64,000 nt of DNA from Neptunicoccus sediminis (GCF_001719615.1 NZ_MDVX01000011.1:124001-188000), one strand, 5' to 3'. Counted from the first letter of the stretch, positions 47,758 through 55,968 are shown. A program made the numbers and translations. The notes: generated by a model from the sequence alone, not told the origin.

Positions 47758-47837
47758 GGGGGACATCTTGAGTGTCACCTTAAAGGAACGATGCTGTCAC
47801 CTTATTTGCCTGTATAGGCAGGTTCGCTGTCCCCCTA
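47755..47837. repeat. Iterons of the replication origin
   Basis: Four copies of a TGTC(A/C)CC(T/C)TA-like motif are visible: one inverted at 47755-47765, then direct copies beginning at 47773, 47795 and 47828. The direct copies are 22 and 33 bases apart, multiples of about one helical turn, so they face the same side of DNA. The first and last copies also form GGGGGACA/TGTCCCCC inverted ends. This is the expected layout of an initiator-binding origin. Confidence 0.7.
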
Positions 47838-47867
47838 TTTTATCTCTCAACCCGCAATCCGCGGCGT

Positions 47868-47907
47868 TTTTCCTGTTTTTCATCCGAATCGGGGGATTAC
47901 AGGAAAA
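47868..47907. promoter_or_regulatory. Inverted repeat in the parAB promoter, candidate parOP
   Basis: TTTTCCTGT (47868-47876) and ACAGGAAAA (47899-47907) are a perfect 9-base inverted repeat, with an inner ATCC/GGAT pair. It lies 77 bases before the parA start. ParA proteins with an N-terminal HTH usually repress their own operon at such a site. Confidence 0.5.
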
Positions 47908-47983
47908 TATCGAAAATTCGGTTTTGCTCTTTCTGTCAATTCCCGTTATTCAACATCTATGTGGCAAAAACAAGAGTAGAGCA

Positions 47984-49294
47984 ATGCGCAATCATAAAGA
48001 CCTGCAACAAATGAATGAACGTAGTCTCGCACAACAGGCAGCGGTGCGACGTTCAACCTTTTCCCCCGGTGAGGTTAAAACCCTCCGTCCTTTCTCTATA
48101 TGGGAGATCAGCCAGTTTATGTTTGATGTTTCCGCCGATACGTTGCGGAAGAAACTGATGGATGACCCGTCCCTCCCCCAAGGCTCCACAGAAGAAGACG
48201 GCCGTCAACGCTGGTTTTCGCTTGAAGAGATCAATGAACTGCGCCGCCGTGCCAAGTTTCGGGGCAAGACCCTGCTTCCCAAACGTCCCAAGGGGCGCGC
48301 GATGCGGGCGGCTGTGTCGAATTTCAAAGGCGGGGTTGGCAAGACCGTCGTGGCACAACACCTTGCCAATGCCGCCGCACTGGACGGGTATCGCGTGCTT
48401 TGCGTGGATTTCGATCCCCAAGCCACCTTGACCCACTCTATGGGTCTGACCGAGGTTAAAGAATGGAATACAGTGTGGGGCATTATGTGCCGCGATCTGT
48501 GTCGTGAAGCCGACCGTATTATAGAGAGCTATGATGATCCGGACGACTGCCCCTACCCGTCTTCGGAAGAGCTTCCGGATGATGTGCGCTCTATAGGTTC
48601 GCAGCGGGTGCAGGATTTTATCCAGCCAACTTGCTGGCCGACGATTGATATTATCCCCTCCTGTGCCAATGCCGCCTTTGTAGAATTTGCCTCCGCGCAA
48701 TACCGTGCCTTGCACAAAGCCTGGAGCTTTTTTGGTTGCATGGCCCGCTATCTTGATGAACTGCCGGACGACCAATACGATATTATAATTTTCGATTGCC
48801 CGCCTGCGATTGGCTATCAATCTTTGAACGCAGCTTTTGCCGCGGATATTCTGTATATCCCCTCCGGTCCCGGCTACTGGGAGTATGACAGCACGACCAG
48901 CTATCTCGGTCAGTTGGGGGATGCAATGGCGGACATCTCTGATGGTTTCGGCGCTTTGGCGGAGGATGCTGGAATTACCCTGCCCAAAGCCTTTGCTGAC
49001 ATACGGGTTTTGATGACCCGTTTTGAGAACACCAACCCGCTGCACGCTGCTATGATGGATGCGTTTCGGAACGTGTTTGGCGCAGATGTGTGCCAAAACC
49101 CGATTGAAATGACCCGCGCGGTGGAGCAATCGGGGCGCTTTCAAATGTCGGTATACGAACAGGACTACCGGCATATGACACGGGAAACATGGAAGCGGGC
49201 GCGGCACAGTTTTGATCGGGCTTATGGTGAATTTCTGGGCACCGTGCTCGATGCTTGGAACAAAAGAAACGGCAGTGAGGGAGCGAAGCAATGA
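47984..49294 (+). CDS. parA: Plasmid partition ATPase ParA, HTH type
   Basis: This 436-residue protein has an N-terminal HTH-like region (about 33-92, FSIWEISQFMFDVSADTLRK) and a deviant Walker ATPase: NFKGGVGKT (K120), DFDPQATLTHS and FDCPPAIGYQS. The HTH marks it as the class that also represses its own operon. The ATG at 47984 follows the inverted repeat at 47868. It overlaps parB by four bases. It should move plasmid copies apart with ParB bound to parS. Confidence 0.93.
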   Translation: MRNHKDLQQMNERSLAQQAAVRRSTFSPGEVKTLRPFSIWEISQFMFDVSADTLRKKLMDDPSLPQGSTEEDGRQRWFSLEEINELRRRAKFRGKTLLPKRPKGRAMRAAVSNFKGGVGKTVVAQHLANAAALDGYRVLCVDFDPQATLTHSMGLTEVKEWNTVWGIMCRDLCREADRIIESYDDPDDCPYPSSEELPDDVRSIGSQRVQDFIQPTCWPTIDIIPSCANAAFVEFASAQYRALHKAWSFFGCMARYLDELPDDQYDIIIFDCPPAIGYQSLNAAFAADILYIPSGPGYWEYDSTTSYLGQLGDAMADISDGFGALAEDAGITLPKAFADIRVLMTRFENTNPLHAAMMDAFRNVFGADVCQNPIEMTRAVEQSGRFQMSVYEQDYRHMTRETWKRARHSFDRAYGEFLGTVLDAWNKRNGSEGAKQ

Positions 49295-50343
49295 CATCTA
49301 AAAACAAATTCGGATTTGGCCCTTTAGACACATCAGGTCCGGTATCCCGCAGATCGCGCAGCGTTGGACCGATGGGCGCCGCCGTACGTGAAGCGGCAGA
49401 CAGCTTACAGGAGACCACCGAAGCGAAGGTCGAACAGCGCCGGTTGAATGCCCGCGATGCGAAAGAATTTCGCGAAGCATCGCAACAGGGTCGCGTTCTG
49501 CAAGCCATCTCTCTTTCGGAAATTTCTACCGATGAATTGCCAAGGGATCGTCTTGAATTGGATGCGGTTGCCGTATCCGCAGAGATGGACGAGCTGAAAG
49601 CCTCCATTCGCGAACGGGGTCAAAAGGAACCTATCGAAGTGTTTCCGGGGAAGGACGGGCGGTATCAACTGAAGAAAGGCTGGCGGCGGTTTACGGCCTT
49701 GTCCCAGCTTTTGGAAGAAACCGGGGATGCGCAATTCTCGACAATACTGGCCCGTGTGGATCGGGCCGAAGACGACCGGATCACCCGTTACATCGACATG
49801 GTCGAAGAAAACGTTGTTCGTGAAGACCTGACCTTCGCAGAGATGGCGCAGGTGGTGATCGCTGCCGCGCAGGATGATCAGGTAGAAGGCAGCGATCCGG
49901 ATGCTTTGGTGGGTCGGTTGTATGCTTCTCTTCATAAAATGAAACGCTCTTACATCCGCAGTTTTGTCTATCTACTCACCACGCTTGGTGATGCGCTGCA
50001 ATGGCCCAAGGACGTTTCGCGCAACCTCGGGGCTGAGGTGGCACGAGCGTTGAAGTCGGGGCAGGGTGACGTTTCAGACCTGCGGGCGTCTCTGGCAAAT
50101 TGTGCAAGCCGTGATGCGCAGGCGGTGGTTCTCGCGGGGTTTGTGTCTGGTGCTAAATCTGGCAGCGGAACGAAAACCATCAAAACCGAGCCGAAAGAGA
50201 AGTTTGAGTTCCACGTCGGTGACTTGAAAGTGACAGCACGGAACGGAGAGTGCCGGATCGTCGGGCGCGTCGACTTTGCCGGCGTTCCAAAGGATCAGTT
50301 GGAACGTGCCATTCGGGCCTTTAACGCGGCGCTTGACGACTAA
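49291..50343 (+). CDS. parB: Plasmid partition protein ParB
   Basis: This 350-residue protein has an N-terminal linker (1-80), a ParB/Srx-like CTP-binding domain (about 85-175, with QLKKGWRRFTAL and MVEENVVREDLTFAEMA), a central HTH region (about 190-255) and a C-terminal dimerisation part (about 290-350). It binds the centromere and stimulates ParA. It is translationally coupled to parA. Candidate parS palindromes begin two bases after its stop codon. Confidence 0.9.
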   Translation: MTSKNKFGFGPLDTSGPVSRRSRSVGPMGAAVREAADSLQETTEAKVEQRRLNARDAKEFREASQQGRVLQAISLSEISTDELPRDRLELDAVAVSAEMDELKASIRERGQKEPIEVFPGKDGRYQLKKGWRRFTALSQLLEETGDAQFSTILARVDRAEDDRITRYIDMVEENVVREDLTFAEMAQVVIAAAQDDQVEGSDPDALVGRLYASLHKMKRSYIRSFVYLLTTLGDALQWPKDVSRNLGAEVARALKSGQGDVSDLRASLANCASRDAQAVVLAGFVSGAKSGSGTKTIKTEPKEKFEFHVGDLKVTARNGECRIVGRVDFAGVPKDQLERAIRAFNAALDD

Positions 50344-50344
50344 A

Positions 50345-50388
50345 GTAACCCGCGGGTTACGTTGGTGAGGGGGTAATCCACGGGTTAC
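50345..50388. other. Candidate parS palindromes
   Basis: A perfect 16-base palindrome (GTAACCCG/CGGGTTAC, 50345-50360) lies directly after parB, and a second copy with two changes occurs at 50373-50388. Centres are 28 bases apart. Position and symmetry fit ParB sites; the second copy is also part of a terminator. Binding is untested. Confidence 0.5.
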
Positions 50389-50398
50389 TCCCTTTTTT
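50368..50398 (+). terminator. Rho-independent terminator after parB
   Basis: AGGGGGTAA (50368-50376) pairs with TTACTCCCT (50385-50393, one G-T pair), followed by T6 to 50398. It ends the parAB transcript. The 343-base gap up to udgX holds this terminator, the palindromes, an AT-rich stretch and a second terminator on the other strand; no gene is convincing in it. Confidence 0.75.
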
Positions 50399-50532
50399 GT
50401 GCGAGAGCGGCGCAGTGGCTGGGTAACGCCCGTTTTTCAAGTCTATTAGGATAAAAGTCGTTAGAAATCAATCGGTTAAATCTTTTTTGGCGTGATTTTT
50501 CGCTAACAATCTTGGAAATGGCCGCTGGAAAG

Positions 50533-50559
50533 AAAAAAAACGTAGGATGTAATCCTACG
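50533..50559 (-). terminator. Rho-independent terminator of the radical SAM-udgX operon
   Basis: On the minus strand, CGTAGGAT-TAC-ATCCTACG is a perfect 8-base stem with a three-base loop, followed by eight T. It lies about 130 bases downstream of the udgX stop codon and is well placed to end the leftward repair operon. Confidence 0.85.
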
Positions 50560-50686
50560 GATACTAACAGATCCCCAAAACGGTCACGCAACCCGAAATT
50601 AAGTCCGCAGGCAGCGGCCGACCCAGCGCGAATGCAAGGTAGGGCAGGGGGCTGGCCGATTGTTCCACCCTCACGGCCGGATGTTT

Positions 50687-52126
50687 CTAAACAGAGATGT
50701 TCTGCGCGAGTTGATGGGCGCGGGTGAGGTCGAGGCGCAAAAGTTCGCTCGCCTCTTGTCGCGCCACCGGATCACGCAAGCGCAAAAGATAGGAGGGGTG
50801 GAACGAAAGCACCACCGGAGTTCCGTCATCAAGCAGATGTACCTTGCCGCGTCGTTTGCCGATCCCTTCGCCATTTCCGGTCAGGGACTGGGCGGCACTG
50901 GCACCCAGCGCAATAATCGCGCGGGGTTGAACGGCGGTCCGCTCTGCATCCAGCCACCATTTGCACTGCTCAATTTCGGTCGTGCTCGGCTGTTGGTGAA
51001 TGCGCCTTTTGCCACGGGGTATGAATTTGAAATGCTTCACCGCATTGGTCACATAGGCGCGGCTGCGATCCACATCCGCTTTCGCGCAAATTTCGTCAAA
51101 CAATTTGCCAGCAGGACCAACAAAAGGCCTCCCCGCGAGGTCTTCTGTGTCGCCAGGTTGTTCTCCGACAATCATCAGGGGCGCATCCATCGGACCTTCG
51201 CCGTGCACCGCTTGCGTGGCGTGGCAATGCAGCGGGCATCGGGTGCAGGCGGAAATCTCGGCTCGCAGCGCATCCGCGTCACCAGACCAGACCGACTCTG
51301 GCAGACGCGCCAGTTGCTGCTGTACCTTTTCGACCCGCAGCGGCGGAAGCGTGGGAGCAGCCTCGTTCATTGCGCGCACGCGGGCAGGGGCCGATGCGAT
51401 AAGATCGGGAATCGCGGCGGCCTCTGGCATATTCTTCCAGTATTTCTTAGGCATCTCTGATTGCATCGCTTTCACTTTCACCCGTGCCGGATTGAAAATA
51501 TTGCGAAAATAGGTGGTCCAAAGCTGCTCGCTTGCGTCTTCGGGCAGGGGTGGTTTGGACTGTCCGGCGCTAAACGCGATCTTCCCATCGACAAAACTTG
51601 CGGTGACGCTGGGCGTGATGATGCGCCAGTCCATATCTCCGAACCGGCGCGCAAAGAACGGTGCGGTGGGTTCGACGGTGAAATGGCTGGGTTCAAACCA
51701 TGCGGCAAAAGAGCGGCGCGGATCCTCGGGGGAGCCGAGTTCTCGGAAGCGGACGAACGCCTTCATTTTATGCTGGCACCTGTGCACGTTTTTTTCCATC
51801 CGCCGCAACTGCGCCAGTTCCGGATCTGCCCGATCGCTGAGCAGATGGGGTGTGTCGCGCAGCCTCCACAAGACACGGTAGAGTAGGGCAAAGCGGCTGG
51901 GATCGCTGTGCCAGACAACGGAACGGGCGATGGAAATGAACTCTTTCGGGACCGTCAAAACCTTGTCAGTCCGGGGCGGCGGTAAGCTATCCCATAGGCC
52001 GGCAGGGGTCGTTTCATCCCCCCAACTGACATCGCAAGGCGCGACATTCGCGTTGATCAAACCCCGTGCCGCATCCCGCCACGCCTGCGCGGTGCCGATC
52101 ATTGGCATGGTCATCCGAATCGTCAT
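50687..52126 (-). CDS. udgX: UdgX-type uracil-DNA glycosylase with N-terminal DUF4130 domain
   Basis: This 479-residue protein joins a DUF4130 domain (about 1-260) to a family 4-like UDG domain (about 285-479). The UDG part has an iron-sulfur CTRCPLHC set (C294, C297), GEQPGD (321-326), the UdgX-specific loop RGKRRIHQ with H377, and HPSYLLR. In characterised UdgX the histidine forms a covalent bond to DNA at the excised uracil. It overlaps the radical SAM gene by four bases (ATGA) and shares its SOS-box promoter. The role of DUF4130 is unknown. Confidence 0.93.
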   Translation of the reverse strand: MTIRMTMPMIGTAQAWRDAARGLINANVAPCDVSWGDETTPAGLWDSLPPPRTDKVLTVPKEFISIARSVVWHSDPSRFALLYRVLWRLRDTPHLLSDRADPELAQLRRMEKNVHRCQHKMKAFVRFRELGSPEDPRRSFAAWFEPSHFTVEPTAPFFARRFGDMDWRIITPSVTASFVDGKIAFSAGQSKPPLPEDASEQLWTTYFRNIFNPARVKVKAMQSEMPKKYWKNMPEAAAIPDLIASAPARVRAMNEAAPTLPPLRVEKVQQQLARLPESVWSGDADALRAEISACTRCPLHCHATQAVHGEGPMDAPLMIVGEQPGDTEDLAGRPFVGPAGKLFDEICAKADVDRSRAYVTNAVKHFKFIPRGKRRIHQQPSTTEIEQCKWWLDAERTAVQPRAIIALGASAAQSLTGNGEGIGKRRGKVHLLDDGTPVVLSFHPSYLLRLRDPVARQEASELLRLDLTRAHQLAQNISV

Positions 52127-53358
52127 AACAGGCTGAGTTGCTCTGGCGGGGGGGCGAATTTGGCCCGCAAATCCGCGCTGTCGGTCAGGGCTGCGGGCGA
52201 CCAACCGGTCGCCGTGACAAAGGCGCGGGCTTTCTTCATCGAAACCCCCATGCGGGTCAGATCCTCATAGCGCAGATTTCTGTGCCGGCGGGTGGAGAGA
52301 ATCCGGTTTACCGTGCGCACTCCGAAACCGGGAACGCGCAGCAACAGTTCCCGGCTGGCCCTGTTCACATCAAGCGGAAAGAGACCCCGATGGGCCAGCG
52401 CCCAAGCCAGTTTCGGATCATAGTCCAGTTGCAGATTCCCGTCCTGTGTCACCGAAGTAATTTCGTCCAGTTCAAACCCGTAGAACCGCAACAGCCAGTC
52501 CGCCTGATAGAGCCGGTGTTCCCGTTGCAGGGGAGGGCGGATCAGGGGCAGGTTTTTTGAACTGTCGGGGATGGGGGAAAAGGCCGAATAATAAACCCGT
52601 TTCAGCCCGTAGCTGGAATAAAGACGCGTGGACTGGCCCAGAATGGTCGCATCGTTAGAAGCATCCGCACCGACAATCACCTGCGTAGACTGACCGGCAG
52701 GTGCGAATTTCGGCGGTCGCTTTCCTGTGTGAGAGCGGTCTTTGCTATTTTCCTTGCGCAACCGGACGTGTCCCATCGCCTTGCGAATCTGTGCGGGATC
52801 CTTTTCAGGGGCGTATTGGGTGACTGCCGCATCGGTGGGCAGTTCCACATTGATCGACAACCGGTCCGCCAGCAGTCCCGCCTCGGCTATCAGTTCGGGC
52901 GCAGCGTCCGGGATCGTTTTAAGGTGGATATAGCCGCGGAAATTTTCTTCATGTCGCAGCTTTCGGGCGATCTGTACCATTTCGGACATGGTCACATCAG
53001 GAGAGCGGATAATCCCCGACGACAGGAACAGGCCCTCGATGTAATTTCTGCGGTAAAATTCAATGGTTAGCTTAACGACTTCATCCACTGTGAATCGCGC
53101 TCTTTCCACATTGGAAGACACCCGGTTCACGCAATAGGCGCAGTCGTAAATGCAGAAATTCGTCATCAGGATTTTCAACAGCGAAATGCAGCGCCCGTCC
53201 GGTGCGTATGCATGACAGATACCGCTGCCAGTATTAGACCCGAGCCCCTTACCGTCGCGGGAATCCCGTTTGGTCGACCCGGAGGAGGCGCAGGACGCAT
53301 CATATTTCGCAGCATCGCTGAGAATGGCAAGTTTGGATTCTATGGATCGTGTGCTCAT
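52123..53358 (-). CDS. Radical SAM protein, putative DNA modification/repair
   Basis: This 411-residue protein has the radical SAM cluster motif CIYDCAYC (C69, C73, C76) near the start and a helix-hairpin-helix-like C-terminal region (LLRVPGFGVRTVNRILSTRRHRNL) expected to bind DNA. It belongs to the radical SAM family that is regularly encoded next to UdgX-DUF4130 proteins. I chose the ATG at 53358 because the earlier in-frame start at 53379 would lie upstream of the SOS box (53361-53375). The reaction is unknown; radical chemistry on a damaged base is inferred. Confidence 0.92.
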   Translation of the reverse strand: MSTRSIESKLAILSDAAKYDASCASSGSTKRDSRDGKGLGSNTGSGICHAYAPDGRCISLLKILMTNFCIYDCAYCVNRVSSNVERARFTVDEVVKLTIEFYRRNYIEGLFLSSGIIRSPDVTMSEMVQIARKLRHEENFRGYIHLKTIPDAAPELIAEAGLLADRLSINVELPTDAAVTQYAPEKDPAQIRKAMGHVRLRKENSKDRSHTGKRPPKFAPAGQSTQVIVGADASNDATILGQSTRLYSSYGLKRVYYSAFSPIPDSSKNLPLIRPPLQREHRLYQADWLLRFYGFELDEITSVTQDGNLQLDYDPKLAWALAHRGLFPLDVNRASRELLLRVPGFGVRTVNRILSTRRHRNLRYEDLTRMGVSMKKARAFVTATGWSPAALTDSADLRAKFAPPPEQLSLL

Positions 53359-53360
53359 GT

Positions 53361-53375
53361 GTTCACTATATGTTC
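53361..53375 (-). promoter_or_regulatory. LexA/SOS box
   Basis: GTTC-ACTATAT-GTTC is an exact GTTC-N7-GTTC, the LexA site of alphaproteobacteria. It lies three bases before the radical SAM start codon. LexA bound here would block the operon until DNA damage. Confidence 0.85.
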
Positions 53376-53463
53376 TCATCTCGTCAGAAACAAGAGGAAC
53401 ACCCGTATAGCGTGCGACCTCCGGTGGAAATTCGCTTATAACGTAGCGGCAGGCAGCACGGCG

Positions 53464-54897
53464 CTAGCGCAGTAGGGCGCCGGGATTCATGATGTTATGG
53501 GGGTCCAACGCGTCTTTGATTGCGCGCAGGGCGGTCTGTTTGGCGGTGCTGGCATAGATTTCCAGATCGGCTGCCTTCAACCGTCCAATGCCGTGTTCCG
53601 CGCTGATAGACCCGCCACTCTTGTGGGTGACTTCATTGATCGCCATACGGACCGCATCCACCATGTCCGGATGTGCCCGCAGAAAATCCGCCTTAGAGGT
53701 GCCTTCGGGGGCAAAGACATTGTGATGAATGTTGCCGTCCCCGATATGCCCGTAAGTATTCACCCGCAAACCCGCATGAATATCGCGTAATGCCGCACTG
53801 GTTTCCTTCACAAAATCCGAAATCTTGCGGATAGGAACCGATGTGTCGCTGCTGCAAAAAGCCCCTTCCATCCGGTTTGCCTCGGGTGTGTTTTCCCTCA
53901 AGGCCCAAAGATCCTCGGACTGGGTTGCAGACTGGGCGATAACCGCGTCTGACAGAAGGTTTTTTTCTAACATCCGGCCCATAACCTCTTCGACCTGCGC
54001 TGGCATCCCCTTGGGGCCGTCGAGTTGCAACAACAGATGCCAGTCATGTCGTTGTGCGAAGGGCGCGGGGAATTTGGGAAAGTGACGGCGCACCAGATCA
54101 ACGCCAAAGCCACTCATCAGTTCAAAGGCGGAAAGAGACTCTCCCAAGTCGGCGCGCAATTCTTTATACAGGCTGACCCCGTCTGAATGGTCGCGGATGG
54201 CGCAAAAGACGGTGACGGATTCAGGGTCCAGCGGCTTCAGGATCAGGCTGGCGGCCGTGATGATACCTAGGGTTCCTTCGCTGCCGATTAACAGGTGGCG
54301 CAGGTCATAGCCGGTGTTGTTTTTCCGCAAGGGGCTGAGTTCGTTCAGGATTGAGCCGTCCGGCAGAACCGCCTCCACCCCGAGGCAGAGATCCCGCGCG
54401 TTGCCGTGGCGCAGAACCTGAATACCGCCAGCATTGGTGGCCAGATTGCCACCGATGCAGCAACTGCCTTTTGACGCCATGCTGAGCGGGAAAATCATGT
54501 TTTCCTGTGCAGCGCGGGCGTGGATGTTTTGCAGGATACATCCGGCCTCTGCCACCAAAACGCCATCCTCCACAGAGACTTCGCGGATTTTGTTCATCCG
54601 GTCCAGTGAAACGATCACAGCATTGGGGGTGTCAGGCGAAAGCTGTCCGGCGACAACGCCCGTGCCGCCGCTATAGGGAATAATCCCGATTTTATGGGCC
54701 GAGCAGTAGCACACGATTTTCGACACTGTCTCTACCGTGTCGGGCCGCAACACCAGTGTTGCCTGTCCGGTAAACCGTCCGCGCGGGTCTTCGAAATAGC
54801 GGGCCATATCCGCCCCATCCCGCCAGCCGCCAGAACCGGCGATGTCTTTTAACGCGGCCACGGCCTGTGGTTCGGGAGGGGTGAAACCTGCTGTCAT
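53464..54897 (-). CDS. FAD-linked 2-hydroxyacid oxidase, GlcD/D-LDH type
   Basis: This 477-residue flavoprotein has the FAD_binding_4 fold (IIPYSGGTGVVAGQLSP, GNLATNAGG and LLIGSEGTLGIIT) and a C-terminal VAO-type cap ending in ISAEHGIGRLK. The family oxidises D-2-hydroxyacids such as D-lactate, glycolate or D-2-hydroxyglutarate at the membrane. Its neighbour is a LysR gene, and a LysR-like repeat at 54962-54975 lies upstream. With the FMN enzyme at 60093 it gives oxidases of both possible stereochemistries near a sulfopyruvate decarboxylase-like pair. Confidence 0.9.
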   Translation of the reverse strand: MTAGFTPPEPQAVAALKDIAGSGGWRDGADMARYFEDPRGRFTGQATLVLRPDTVETVSKIVCYCSAHKIGIIPYSGGTGVVAGQLSPDTPNAVIVSLDRMNKIREVSVEDGVLVAEAGCILQNIHARAAQENMIFPLSMASKGSCCIGGNLATNAGGIQVLRHGNARDLCLGVEAVLPDGSILNELSPLRKNNTGYDLRHLLIGSEGTLGIITAASLILKPLDPESVTVFCAIRDHSDGVSLYKELRADLGESLSAFELMSGFGVDLVRRHFPKFPAPFAQRHDWHLLLQLDGPKGMPAQVEEVMGRMLEKNLLSDAVIAQSATQSEDLWALRENTPEANRMEGAFCSSDTSVPIRKISDFVKETSAALRDIHAGLRVNTYGHIGDGNIHHNVFAPEGTSKADFLRAHPDMVDAVRMAINEVTHKSGGSISAEHGIGRLKAADLEIYASTAKQTALRAIKDALDPHNIMNPGALLR

Positions 54898-54961
54898 GGT
54901 CGGCGCCTGTGTTGTTTCCGGTTAGGGTCCGGCCAAAACTATCCGAAAGTTTTTCTTGCGC

Positions 54962-54975
54962 AAATCATTTGATTT
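54962..54975. promoter_or_regulatory. Perfect inverted repeat upstream of the FAD oxidase
   Basis: AAATCA-TT-TGATTT is a perfect 14-base palindrome between the oxidase and LysR genes. A close copy (TGATTTGATTT at 55958-55968) lies upstream of the TPP enzyme genes, suggesting that the same LysR protein binds both. Confidence 0.45.
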
Positions 54976-54996
54976 TTAGCGAACGTAAAGCAAAAA

Positions 54997-55890
54997 TTAC
55001 AAAGCCCGACCGGGATGGTTGTCTTCGATAGTGGCATGGATCTGGTCGTAGAGCCGCTGCACAAGGCGGATTTTGGAACAGTCGGTGCGCGTCAGAATAC
55101 CCAATGTTCGCGCCGTCGCAGTGGGGCCAAGGGGGATTTTTCGCAATCCCTCAAAGATCGGATCGGGGACGCAAATGTTCGGCCCGATGGATACACCCAG
55201 ATCATGGGCAATCATGCTGGCCAGATTTTCAAGCGATCCCATTTCCATCGCATCATGGACCGTCACTTTATTGGCAGACAGCCATTCCTCGGCCAGCATC
55301 CCGACCGAAGCCTGTCGCGTGTGTCGGATGTAGGGTTTCTGGGTGAGGATCTCTATAGGATCGTCCTCGGTCACTTCGGGAGAGGTCAGCAGAACCAGCT
55401 CTTCCTGTACAAAAGGTTTCCAATCGAGATTTCGGGGCAGGCGGGTCGGTTCGCTAAGCACGGCAGCATCCAGCGTGCCCCGTTCGATCTGCTCCAGAAG
55501 ATTGGGGGACAGGTCCGGCACCACGCGGATGTGTAGATCGGGGTAAAGTTGCACCAGCCGCTTCATGGCCTGCGGGATCAGTCCGCGAATGGTAGAGGGC
55601 ACCGCCCCCAACACCAGTTCCCCGATCATGCGAGGATCGCCTGTCAGATCATCAAGAATAGTGTCATATTCCGCCACCACCGCCTTGGCCTTAGGCACCA
55701 GTGCCTTGCCCAACTGGTTCAGGCGCGGGGTTTTGGCAGAGCGGTCGAACAGGGACACATTCAGCGAATCTTCAAGCCGTTTCATCTGTTGACCTACAGC
55801 CGCATGGGTGACGCAAATCTCCTCTGCGGCGGCGCTAAAGCTGCCGTGTTCGGAAATGGCGATCAGGGTTTTGAACAGGGCAATGGTCAT
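54997..55890 (-). CDS. LysR family transcriptional regulator
   Basis: This 297-residue protein has a LysR HTH (residues 1-60, TIALFKTLIAISEHGSFSAAAEEICVTHAAVGQQMKRLEDSL split by family variation) and a substrate-binding regulatory domain. The ATG at 55890 is chosen over an upstream in-frame start because it gives the typical LysR N-terminus. It lies between the FAD oxidase (same strand) and the divergent TPP enzyme operon, and probably activates both in response to a sulfonated or hydroxyacid inducer. Confidence 0.9.
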   Translation of the reverse strand: MTIALFKTLIAISEHGSFSAAAEEICVTHAAVGQQMKRLEDSLNVSLFDRSAKTPRLNQLGKALVPKAKAVVAEYDTILDDLTGDPRMIGELVLGAVPSTIRGLIPQAMKRLVQLYPDLHIRVVPDLSPNLLEQIERGTLDAAVLSEPTRLPRNLDWKPFVQEELVLLTSPEVTEDDPIEILTQKPYIRHTRQASVGMLAEEWLSANKVTVHDAMEMGSLENLASMIAHDLGVSIGPNICVPDPIFEGLRKIPLGPTATARTLGILTRTDCSKIRLVQRLYDQIHATIEDNHPGRAL

Positions 55891-55957
55891 AAGGCGCTTT
55901 CGCTGGCAGAGGTCTGGACGCACCTAAACATAAACTTTACTTACACGCAAATATTAA

Positions 55958-55968
55958 TGATTTGATTT
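55958..55968. promoter_or_regulatory. LysR-site-like element upstream of comDE-like genes
   Basis: TGATTTGATTT (55958-55968) differs by one base from the element at 54965-54975 that precedes the FAD oxidase gene. It lies 54 bases before the start of the TPP enzyme operon, in the divergent gap with LysR. Confidence 0.4.

Noticed and set aside
48053-49297. 414-codon open frame opposite parA
   Set aside because: ParA has Walker motifs and coupling to parB across this stretch; the antisense frame shows no recognisable fold.
50660-51460. 266-codon plus-strand frame over the udgX gene
   Set aside because: It runs against the UdgX catalytic motifs on the other strand and has no ribosome site or domain.
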